Below, piece after piece: positions 5,817 to 11,780 of a stretch of 11,780 nucleotides of DNA (positions are counted from its first letter, which is position 1; every line of letters begins with the position of its first letter). The notes beneath the pieces were generated by a model. It was given only the letters and a program-made list of their open reading frames with translations. It did no database searches and was not told the DNA's origin. The stretch comes from Desulfobacteraceae bacterium (GTDB taxonomy: Bacteria > Desulfobacterota > DSM-4660 > Desulfatiglandales > Desulfatiglandaceae): positions 4,064,121-4,075,900 of the forward strand of contig CP070700.1 of the NCBI GenBank assembly GCA_020349865.1, read 5' to 3'. A program made the position numbers and the translations under genes.

Positions 5817-7157
5817 ATGTACTCACAATTTTTTGGGTTTTCTGAAAAGCCCTTTGACGCGCAGCCTGATCCCCGGTTTTTATACAAGAATCTGGGATAC
5901 AGAAAGAACATAGCTTCCCTCATGTCCGGGATTTTCAGACGAAGCGGACTTATCAGCATAATCGGCGAGTTTGGTACGGGTAAGACAACGTTGCTCGATG
6001 CCGCACTGCTTCGGCTTGATGAAAATACCAAAGTGACGCGCAATTTCAACACGAATGCGAGCTTTGAACAAATGCTTAATGTGGCCCTCGTGGATCTGGG
6101 ACTGGCGCGGGCGAATGGGCACCTTTATAAGCAACAGGGGCTGGATCGACTTAGGCGTTTTGCCGCCGCGCAACGGGGAGAAGGCGGGAATGTGGTTTTT
6201 TTCGTGGACGAAGCGCATAATTTCCACAGCAGCACCATAGGAGAGCTAATGCTCCTTTACGGCCTTGAGTCCCAAAGACAGAGACTGGTACAGATTGTCC
6301 TCTGCGGGCAACCAGAGCTGGAGACAAAACTGTGCCAGCCTGAACTACAGCCGCTCGCTCAGGGGATAAACTTGAGGCTCTTTATCAATCCTTTAAATCA
6401 AGAGGAAACATACCAGTATGTTAAGCACCGTCTGAGCGTTGCAAACTACCAGGAGGACCAACTCTTTAGCAGCAGCGCGTTACAAGCGATCTGGAAATAT
6501 TCCGGCGGAATTCCACAAAAGATCAATGTCGTCTGTGATAATGCCCTTCTCATTGGGTACGGAAGGGGCAAGAAAACAATTACGGCACATGTGGTGGAGG
6601 ATGCCATTGGGGAGCTCTGTTGGGAGCCCTTCTCAGGGACTTTTGAAACCCTGCCAGATATTCCAATTAAGAAACATGCTCCTCAGAAAGAGACGAAATC
6701 CTTCCGCCGACTTCTGGCCCTGGCTGCAGGTCTGGGGTTATTCGCATTCATTGTTCTTTTTATGTGGTTTTTCTCGGGAGCATCAGGGTTGAGCCAGCAA
6801 ACGGAAAAAGAGCCCGCATTACCACCTGGTGAGCAGCAGGCGATAGTATCTGACCATACCATGACCAGTGCCCCTGGGCATGCTCGTGAATCAAATACCG
6901 ACCCTCAGCAAACAGGGCACCTGATAATCCAGTTGGGGGCCTTCCGGCAAAAGATTACGGCCGATGACTTAATGAAAAGGCTTCGGGAAAAGGGGTATGA
7001 ACCGTATATGGAAACAAAAAAGGTGAAAAACACGGAGCCTTACTACCGGGTTCGCCTTAGGGGCTATACCACTGTGGTTCAGGCCAGGAAAGAAAGAACC
7101 CAACTCGCAAAAAAAGGATTTCGCGATTCCTTTATCGTGCGCCCTGACAAGAGTTAA
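5817..7157 (+). CDS. ExeA/GspA-like AAA+ ATPase with C-terminal SPOR domain
   Basis: 446 residues. The N-terminus (MYSQFFGFSEKPFDAQPDPRFLY) is the hallmark of the ExeA/GspA family. The Walker A motif is G50-EFGTGKT-T58 and Walker B is VVFFVDEAH (126-134). A winged-helix-like lid follows to about 270. One hydrophobic helix at about 299-318 and a Pro/Gln-rich linker lead to a SPOR domain at about 366-443 (IIQLGAFRQK ... YYRVRLRGY), which in the known family binds denuded peptidoglycan glycan strands. The topology is therefore cytoplasmic ATPase, inner membrane, periplasmic peptidoglycan binding. In known systems ExeA-type ATPases help assemble secretin or envelope machines by acting on peptidoglycan. 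No secretin or pilus gene is next to it here. The ribosome site is weak; the start is chosen by family alignment. Confidence 0.88.
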   Translation: MYSQFFGFSEKPFDAQPDPRFLYKNLGYRKNIASLMSGIFRRSGLISIIGEFGTGKTTLLDAALLRLDENTKVTRNFNTNASFEQMLNVALVDLGLARANGHLYKQQGLDRLRRFAAAQRGEGGNVVFFVDEAHNFHSSTIGELMLLYGLESQRQRLVQIVLCGQPELETKLCQPELQPLAQGINLRLFINPLNQEETYQYVKHRLSVANYQEDQLFSSSALQAIWKYSGGIPQKINVVCDNALLIGYGRGKKTITAHVVEDAIGELCWEPFSGTFETLPDIPIKKHAPQKETKSFRRLLALAAGLGLFAFIVLFMWFFSGASGLSQQTEKEPALPPGEQQAIVSDHTMTSAPGHARESNTDPQQTGHLIIQLGAFRQKITADDLMKRLREKGYEPYMETKKVKNTEPYYRVRLRGYTTVVQARKERTQLAKKGFRDSFIVRPDKS

Positions 7158-7164
7158 TCCCTCA

Positions 7165-7238
7165 TTGAGCGCTGCTCAATCAGGTAAACCAGTACCGGAT
7201 ACCTGATACCGGATACCACATACCTCCTCAATTGAGGA
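7165..7238. repeat. Short palindromes and TACCGGATA direct repeats
   Basis: Directly after the ATPase stop are TTGAGC-GCT-GCTCAA (7165-7179), then TACCGGATA twice (about 7193-7216) with a degenerate third unit, then the perfect palindrome TCCTCAATTGAGGA (7225-7238). No T-run follows, so none of these is a proper terminator. They look like REP-type or minisatellite debris. Confidence 0.5.
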
Positions 7239-7254
7239 ATCAATACACAAAAAA

Positions 7255-7428
7255 GGTTCATCCGGTTGATGAGTGCCGCGAAATTGATCAGATATGAAGT
7301 TAGCAGATGGGAAGGTCGAAGCGGTCTTTTCTTCGAAGGCCTTCCAGCAGTCACTACGAAAAGACCGCTTCAACCTTCAACCCGCAACCATGTGTTGAGT
7401 TGAGGCGTACTCATTAACCGGATGAACC
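7255..7428. repeat. Nested long inverted repeats, MITE-like element
   Basis: Outer arms are GGTTCATCCGGTTGATGAGT (7255-7274) and its complement at 7409-7428, with 1 mismatch in 20. Inner arms are at 7311-7331 and 7358-7378, 1 mismatch in 21 (GAAGGTCGAAGCGGTCTTTTC in pieces). The stretches between outer and inner arms are only weakly complementary. The whole can fold into one 174-base imperfect hairpin. AAAAAAGG occurs at both ends (7249-7256 and 7430-7437), a possible target duplication overlapping the arm and terminator. No ORF is inside, so it is either a miniature inverted-repeat element or a structured RNA. Confidence 0.6.
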
Positions 7429-7429
7429 C

Positions 7430-7465
7430 AAAAAAGGCAGCGTCATCTTTGACGCTGCCTTTTTT
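7430..7465. terminator. Strong bidirectional intrinsic terminator
   Basis: A perfect 10-bp stem GGCAGCGTCA (7436-7445) with TGACGCTGCC (7450-7459) and loop TCTT has six A before and six T after. It works on paper in both directions: it ends the minus-strand RiPP operon 48 bases past the kinase stop, and plus-strand transcripts from the ATPase gene. Confidence 0.9.
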
Positions 7466-7512
7466 ATTAACCCGGGCTGCCTCCCGGTTTCTATTTTAGC
7501 ATATTGACGGGT

Positions 7513-8514
7513 TTAACCCAGGTCCTCCAGAATCGAAGAACGGACACGGGACAAGTAGCGCATGCCATGAGGATAAATGATTCGGCGCATAGTAACACAT
7601 CGGGCCATCTCGGCGAAAAAGCCCAACCGTTGCACGTGTAATCCTATGGCTTCAACGATGTGGGCGCCAAAGGAATGGCGCACGAATTCAATCACCGAAT
7701 CTCTCGGTGAAACCGAGGTAATTTCGATGGCACCCTCCGCCGTTTCACGCCGTTCAAGCAGGTAGAGACACGCCAGGGGCTTCGACGCTTCGCAGAAGTT
7801 GCCAAAGTTATTTGTGCCTACGGGGACTCGACGCTTTGTATAGGGGGGGTGCACCTGTTCCAACTCCTTGTAATGACCCAAGAAGTACTGGGCCTGATCC
7901 GGCCACAGGCGCATCTGGGGGTACCCCGGGAGGCCGACGAACCCGTCACGGCAACCCTGGAGAGGGAGGATATCGTCGGTCAGCAGTGGATAACCAGCCT
8001 GCATGAATGTTGCAGCCAGCGAACTCTTGCTGGCTCCATTAGTGCCAATGAAGGACACGGCCCGGTCATCAACCACAACAGCAGCGGCGTGCAATGTCGG
8101 CATACCTTGCAGCTCAAGCCAGTAGGAAAACACTGTCCCTAACAGGTGGATCTCCACCAGGTATTCGTATACCGGGTTGAGAAGGTGGCAGACGATCCGG
8201 TCCGGCCAGAGGCGGAAATCTGCTACCTCTGTAAAACGCATTACATCGTGGGTAGCTCGCCTGTAAAGATAGAAGGCACTTTCCCCACTTTCGATACACG
8301 AGGGGCTGGCGTAGGCAGGCACATTGCGCTCCCAGCCACTCGCGTAGGGTGAATCCGGGACACAGGTGAACGTTACATCGGGCGACCCGGCACCAGCCGC
8401 CAACCGGTTGACAAAGGGAAAGTCACTGGCCATGGTCAGACCAAAGAGACTGTATAAAGGCCATGCGCTTTTGCCAAGGCCGTGATCGTGTTCAGTGGTT
8501 GGGGTTATAACCAT
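7513..8514 (-). CDS. HPr kinase-like protein of the RiPP cluster
   Basis: 333 residues from ATG 8514, 4 bases after the upstream stop; an in-frame TTG at 8541 is possible but overlaps and lacks a ribosome site. The C-terminal half has the HPrK fold signature: LHAAAV (141-146), P-loop G157-TNGASKS-S165, and the aspartate pair in LLTDDILPL (D180-D181), then GYPQMRLWPD. The N-terminal part (YSLFGLTMASDFPF) is typical of HPrK-related kinases found beside PqqD-like proteins. HPrK homologues in lasso clusters such as paeninodin phosphorylate the precursor's C-terminal Ser. This precursor ends in Asn, so another residue or partner must be the substrate if it is active. It is last in the operon and followed by a strong terminator. 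Confidence 0.85.
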   Translation of the reverse strand: MVITPTTEHDHGLGKSAWPLYSLFGLTMASDFPFVNRLAAGAGSPDVTFTCVPDSPYASGWERNVPAYASPSCIESGESAFYLYRRATHDVMRFTEVADFRLWPDRIVCHLLNPVYEYLVEIHLLGTVFSYWLELQGMPTLHAAAVVVDDRAVSFIGTNGASKSSLAATFMQAGYPLLTDDILPLQGCRDGFVGLPGYPQMRLWPDQAQYFLGHYKELEQVHPPYTKRRVPVGTNNFGNFCEASKPLACLYLLERRETAEGAIEITSVSPRDSVIEFVRHSFGAHIVEAIGLHVQRLGFFAEMARCVTMRRIIYPHGMRYLSRVRSSILEDLG

Positions 8515-8518
8515 CCTT

Positions 8519-9706
8519 TTATTCCAAGAGTCCTCGGTCAAGCAGTTGCGCTACAAAGGCATTAAGATCGCTGCGCAGAACGGCCTCGTCCACATCATAG
8601 TCTCTCAACAATGTGCCGGTGACGTCCTCGAGGTTGCCGTGTTCAACGATAGCCCGCCATATATCGGCGGCCACGCCGTTAAGGCTAAAACACGTCCCAG
8701 ACTCCACGTTGCCGACCACGATCTGCCCTTCCAATTCGCCAAAAAGTACGTTCGCGGATGGTTTCAGCGGCCCCTTGCCCTCGGGCTGCACCTGCACGCT
8801 GATGGAATGTGTGCCGGACTCAGACCTGTTCTTCAGGCAGAGTTCCGGGGGTATGACGCGCCAGCCACGCTCTTCTCGCTCGGTGACGGGATTCCAGAAG
8901 ATCATATCCGGCTCGTTCCAGGCGAAACACACATAGTCAGTCTGACCGAACCAGTAGCGGGGATTGTCTGAACCAGCCAGCCATCGCTCGCGCCAGGCAT
9001 GATGTCCGTCCCCAAGGCCTTCATGAGCATGGTCGCGTAAGTCATGAGCGCTTAGACAGGCTATGACTCGGGACTCTCGATCTTCGATGGCGGCCCGCAG
9101 GTCAGGATGGGAATAGAGGTGGGCAAAGATGACCCGATGACTTTGGCAGCACCCCACGAAGCGGGCAAAACGGGCTCCGCTCAGTGAGCAGTCATCCACC
9201 ACGACCAAGGGTATGTCGGGTGACAAGTCACGAAGCGGGTCTAGTTGCGCGTGTTGGAGCCCCAAGATGTTGGCAAGCATACCGAGAACAATGAGGCCCC
9301 CACGGGGGATGGCCATGAAGTGAAAGCCACGAAGTGCATCACTTCCAAAGCGTTCAACAAGTTGCAAGGCCAATTGCTCACAATCCGCCTCAGCCTGAGG
9401 GTAATCGACGTATCGCAGGTGAGAGAGGGCGTGATTCATTTGCTGACCCAGCACCTCTATTCTGACCTTTCCGGCTGCATCCAGATTCCCCAGGAGGCCT
9501 AACGTGGGTTGAGGCGTTGTTCTCATCACCAAGACCACTTCAGTTATTTCTGCCCACAGGCCGGTAGAGGAAATTGCGTGTGTGAGAGCCATCAGACTTG
9601 ACTTAAGTTTGGGCGCACCAGGAATCCGCGAGCAGTTTGCGGGCCCTTTGGCATCAGGCGATAAAAGCTTAACTGCCACGTGCCGGCACTTTAGTAAGCT
9701 ATCCAC
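8519..9706 (-). CDS. Phosphoribosyltransferase-like protein fused to a PqqD-type RRE
   Basis: 395 residues from GTG 9706, with AGGGA about 7 bases upstream. Residues about 95-240 look like a type I phosphoribosyltransferase: a helix region, IPRGG (133-137), and the PRPP loop LVVVDDCSLSGARF (167-180) with D171-D172. A middle segment (about 250-292) is rich in Trp (YWFGQTDYVCFAWNEPD, then GWRVIPPELC); I do not recognise it. The C-terminus, about 318-395 (GELEGQIVVGNVESGTCFSL ... AADIWRAI ... LLDRGLLE), is a PqqD-like RiPP recognition element. Such domains bind the YxxP leader and bring the peptide to its enzymes; in ordinary lasso clusters this is the free-standing B1 protein. The fusion implies that the transferase half acts on the precursor. 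It lies 19 bases after the precursor stop. An ordinary nucleotide-salvage role is unlikely given the RRE. Confidence 0.8.
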   Translation of the reverse strand: MDSLLKCRHVAVKLLSPDAKGPANCSRIPGAPKLKSSLMALTHAISSTGLWAEITEVVLVMRTTPQPTLGLLGNLDAAGKVRIEVLGQQMNHALSHLRYVDYPQAEADCEQLALQLVERFGSDALRGFHFMAIPRGGLIVLGMLANILGLQHAQLDPLRDLSPDIPLVVVDDCSLSGARFARFVGCCQSHRVIFAHLYSHPDLRAAIEDRESRVIACLSAHDLRDHAHEGLGDGHHAWRERWLAGSDNPRYWFGQTDYVCFAWNEPDMIFWNPVTEREERGWRVIPPELCLKNRSESGTHSISVQVQPEGKGPLKPSANVLFGELEGQIVVGNVESGTCFSLNGVAADIWRAIVEHGNLEDVTGTLLRDYDVDEAVLRSDLNAFVAQLLDRGLLE

Positions 9707-9725
9707 TGATTTCCCTGTTCAAGGC

Positions 9726-9902
9726 TTAATTCATGTTCGTTTGCCCTGGTGGGGTTTTACTGCCAGTGCCGAATATATCGCTATAAGCAGTCTTTCCTTT
9801 AATGCGTGTCAGGTCTACGATCGTTCCCCATTCTCTCAGTTCAGGACAAGCATACGATTTCTTTTTTTTTGGATAAGTGCTCCGGCGTTGCTTTTTTTCC
9901 AC
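9726..9902 (-). CDS. Lasso-type RiPP precursor peptide
   Basis: 58 residues. GTG 9902 is chosen because AAAGGAG sits about 7 bases upstream; the frame is open to 9959 without such a site. The leader has the recognised pattern Y17-A-C-P20-E-L22-R-E-W-G26, then DLT (T32), with the same Gly-to-Thr spacing as the lariatin precursor, where Thr is at -2. By that rule cleavage falls after R33 and the core starts at I34. Its first nine residues are IKGKTAYSD, placing Asp at position 9 for a nine-residue macrolactam. The tail runs 16 more residues (IFGTGSKT ... GQTNMN). The N-terminus is Lys-rich, with a run of nine A in the coding DNA. Ile at position 1 is unusual, and bulky plug residues are scarce, so a threaded fold is not certain. 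Confidence 0.75.
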   Translation of the reverse strand: MEKKQRRSTYPKKKKSYACPELREWGTIVDLTRIKGKTAYSDIFGTGSKTPPGQTNMN

Positions 9903-9948
9903 CGTATTCTCCTTTCTTATGAATAATGTTCTAAAATCAAATGAACTA

Positions 9949-9993
9949 CCTCGCAGCAAGCTGCGGGGAATTAACCCTTGTCCGCCTGGCGGA
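9949..9993 (-). promoter_or_regulatory. Paired hairpins between cyclase and precursor genes
   Basis: Two hairpins lie in the 149-base gap. CCTCGCA-GCAAGC-TGCGGGG (9949-9968; 7-bp stem with one G-T pair) and TCCG-CCTGG-CGGA (9981-9993). Neither has a T-run. They could slow RNA decay or uncouple precursor expression from the cyclase, a common need because the precursor is wanted in excess. They could also be a common dispersed repeat of this genome. No convincing minus-strand promoter was found in the gap. Confidence 0.4.
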
Positions 9994-10051
9994 TTAAATC
10001 TCGGATGAGGAACCGTTACCTTTTATACTGTATTTAAAAGTTTTGTTATTT

Positions 10052-11780
10052 TCACGACCAGTGCTGACGTAACCACATCTCCAGGGTGAGCGCCCACCAG
10101 AAAGCGTGGTGTTCATCAGCGCCATTGCAGATTGAATCATAGTGCTGTCGAAGCACCTGCTCATCAAGATATCCGAAGTCATCAGCCTTCGAACCGGCGA
10201 GCAAACCCAACACTGTTTCTCGAGCCTGTTCAACAATAGCCCGCTTATACAAGGGTTCGGGATAGGTCTTGCCTGCAACTTGCCGTGTTACTTCGGGCAT
10301 GATTCCGTTCATAGCTCTTTTGACAAGCGGTTTGTATTCTCCGGCTTGGCCGAAAATTCGCTGAGGCACGGCCATTGCAAAACTGAATATGCGCCGGTCA
10401 CACCAGGGGTCGGCATAAGCTAACCCTAATTTGGCATGGATACGCTCAGCCCACACCTTGAGCCGTATATCTAACGGGTTAACAATCCACTTGTAACGCT
10501 CACGCCGGGCAAAGCCCTTAATCCTTGTTTGTGGATCGCTTTTCCGGATAATTTCATCTAATCCCACGCGCTCGGCAAATTCGGGCCGGATCCACTCCGG
10601 GTACCATTGGGTTTTGGGACGCTTAAGCATGGTGTTCACAACTCGGTAGAGCCACTTATGGGTCCAGTTCGGATAAATTTTATCTATCAGAGGCTTTATT
10701 ACATGACGCTTTATCACCCTGATCAGAGGGATGCCTGTTTGCTGGCTATGATTCCTCAAATCACCCCAGAGTTTAGACCACTGCCGGGCATACACCTGGT
10801 CCGGATAGTCGAAAACACCTCCACCGGCCATGAGGTCGCCATAACGTCCTGTAAACATTAACTGTACTCCCGCGGCCCGGGCAGTGTTCAAGGTGTGATT
10901 GATCAGTGCCTGATACGCACCCGTCAAAGGATCATCCCTATCGGGTCCGTCGGCCGGGTAGCCTTTAAGGGGCCAGAAAGTCTCAGCCGGGATCGATGTG
11001 ACGGGAAGGCCGTAATACCGCGCGATTTCATTACTAATGTGACGTTCATCACACTGGGTGAGTTCATCAAAGGCATAACAGTAAGCCCGGAGAGGATGGC
11101 AATAGTGCGATGCACCACGCTGGAGCAGCCAACCGGCCGTAGAAGTAACACTGCCTGAGTCCATACCGCCACTCAGAAAAACGCCCACCGGCTTAACGCT
11201 CCGGAGCCGGCAATGCACCGCTTCCTTAAATATCTCCAGGAAGTGTTCGGCGTACTCGTCCTCGTTGGCGTAGGTGATCTGGTAGGCGGGGTCGATGTCC
11301 CAATAGCGCCAGGTACTGTGTCCCTCTGCGTCTACCAGCAGTGCGTGAGCCGGGGAAAGCTGGAATATGCCCTGATAAGACGTCCACTCCGGCGGTCCGA
11401 AAAGGCCGGCAAGGTATGAGGCGGCGGCCGGCTCAAAGACGGTAGTCTGCACGTTGGGTACTGCAAGGACCTGCTTTAACTCCGTTGCGAAAATAAACCG
11501 CCGCGGCTCAGCCCTGTAGTAGAAACTTCGCATGCCCAAAGGGTCTCGCGCGGCGAAGAGACACTGCTTGGCTGCATCCCAGATGGCAAAAGCGAAATCC
11601 CCGATGAGATGGGTGGGGCAATCGGTACCCCAGCACTCATAGGCATTCAGGATCAGATCTGCGTCGGTAGGATCGGATTCGGCAAGATGACCATTTGTCG
11701 TTAAGGATCGTATCAGGTCGTCGCGGTTATCTATTCTTGCATCGGCGGTCAGGACCAGGTCGCCGCGCTCACTGACCAGA
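10052..11780 (-). CDS. Asparagine synthetase-like lasso macrocyclase, 5' end cut by window
   Basis: 575 residues are visible; the frame is open to the window edge, so the N-terminal Cys of the glutaminase-like domain cannot be seen. The first ~100 visible residues contain GDFAFAIWDA and FAARDPLGMRSFYYRAEPRR, typical of the class II glutamine-amidotransferase half. The synthetase half has the ATP PP-loop FLSGGMDSGS (SGGMDS at about 203-208 of the visible part). Where AsnB has GGDE this protein has TGRYGDLMAGG, a change expected in peptide cyclases rather than true asparagine synthetases. A Lys-rich C-terminal segment (EYKPLVKRAMNGIMP, then GKTYPEPLYKRA) corresponds to the catalytic-Lys region. 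In lasso biosynthesis (C protein) this enzyme adenylates the ring Asp/Glu and joins it to the core N-terminus. It is first of the visible genes in the operon. Confidence 0.85.
   Translation of the reverse strand, partial: LVSERGDLVLTADARIDNRDDLIRSLTTNGHLAESDPTDADLILNAYECWGTDCPTHLIGDFAFAIWDAAKQCLFAARDPLGMRSFYYRAEPRRFIFATELKQVLAVPNVQTTVFEPAAASYLAGLFGPPEWTSYQGIFQLSPAHALLVDAEGHSTWRYWDIDPAYQITYANEDEYAEHFLEIFKEAVHCRLRSVKPVGVFLSGGMDSGSVTSTAGWLLQRGASHYCHPLRAYCYAFDELTQCDERHISNEIARYYGLPVTSIPAETFWPLKGYPADGPDRDDPLTGAYQALINHTLNTARAAGVQLMFTGRYGDLMAGGGVFDYPDQVYARQWSKLWGDLRNHSQQTGIPLIRVIKRHVIKPLIDKIYPNWTHKWLYRVVNTMLKRPKTQWYPEWIRPEFAERVGLDEIIRKSDPQTRIKGFARRERYKWIVNPLDIRLKVWAERIHAKLGLAYADPWCDRRIFSFAMAVPQRIFGQAGEYKPLVKRAMNGIMPEVTRQVAGKTYPEPLYKRAIVEQARETVLGLLAGSKADDFGYLDEQVLRQHYDSICNGADEHHAFWWALTLEMWLRQHWS

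Noticed and set aside
5711..5840. Short Cys/Arg-rich ORF just before the ATPase gene
   Set aside because: It overlaps the ATPase start out of frame, has no ribosome site and low-complexity composition.
7577..9502. Several plus-strand ORFs opposite the kinase and PRTase-RRE genes
   Set aside because: They are antisense shadows in GC-rich coding DNA; the minus-strand frames carry clear conserved motifs.
10142..11419. Plus-strand ORFs opposite the cyclase gene
   Set aside because: Antisense shadows; the minus-strand frame has the PP-loop and amidotransferase motifs throughout.

Overview
The window reads like an accessory, gene-poor stretch of a Gram-negative chromosome, most likely from Desulfobacterota (the old Deltaproteobacteria). 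This is an inference from three things: the mix of an ExeA/GspA-type ATPase with a SPOR domain, a PilZ protein and a PIN/UPF0175 pair; the many degenerate dispersed repeats ending in TTGACCCC; and the integrase remnant. Base composition changes along the window. The left half is AT-rich, the ATPase region is intermediate, and the block from about 7.5 kb to the right end is clearly GC-richer, which fits separate acquisition of that block.

Left part (1-4.1 kb): an intrinsic terminator is followed by a folded leader whose ribosome-binding site can pair perfectly with an upstream anti-SD segment. The leader precedes the broken start of a tyrosine integrase. After about 860 bases of degenerate intergenic DNA comes a PilZ-domain gene fused in frame to a fibronectin-III-like module. 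A second ORF carries a 74%-identical copy of that module behind a single membrane helix. A PIN-domain toxin and a UPF0175-like antitoxin follow, with a palindromic operator-like site at the toxin start.

Middle (4.1-7.5 kb): a minus-strand papain-like cysteine peptidase sits between two near-identical 52-bp direct repeats. Next is a plus-strand ExeA-like AAA+ ATPase with one membrane helix and a C-terminal SPOR domain. A roughly 175-bp nested inverted-repeat element and a strong bidirectional terminator follow.

Right part (7.5 kb to the end, all minus strand): this is a RiPP cluster of lasso-peptide type. In transcription order it holds an asparagine-synthetase-like cyclase (5' end outside the window), a 58-residue precursor with a YxxPxLxxxG...LT leader, a phosphoribosyltransferase-like protein fused to a C-terminal PqqD-type leader-binding domain, and an HPr-kinase-like protein. 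Recognition element, cyclase and kinase are all present. The usual B2 transglutaminase-like leader peptidase is not in the window and may lie upstream of the cyclase. The phosphoribosyltransferase-RRE fusion, together with a kinase whose precursor does not end in Ser, suggests an unusual tailoring chemistry. This is the most interesting system in the window.
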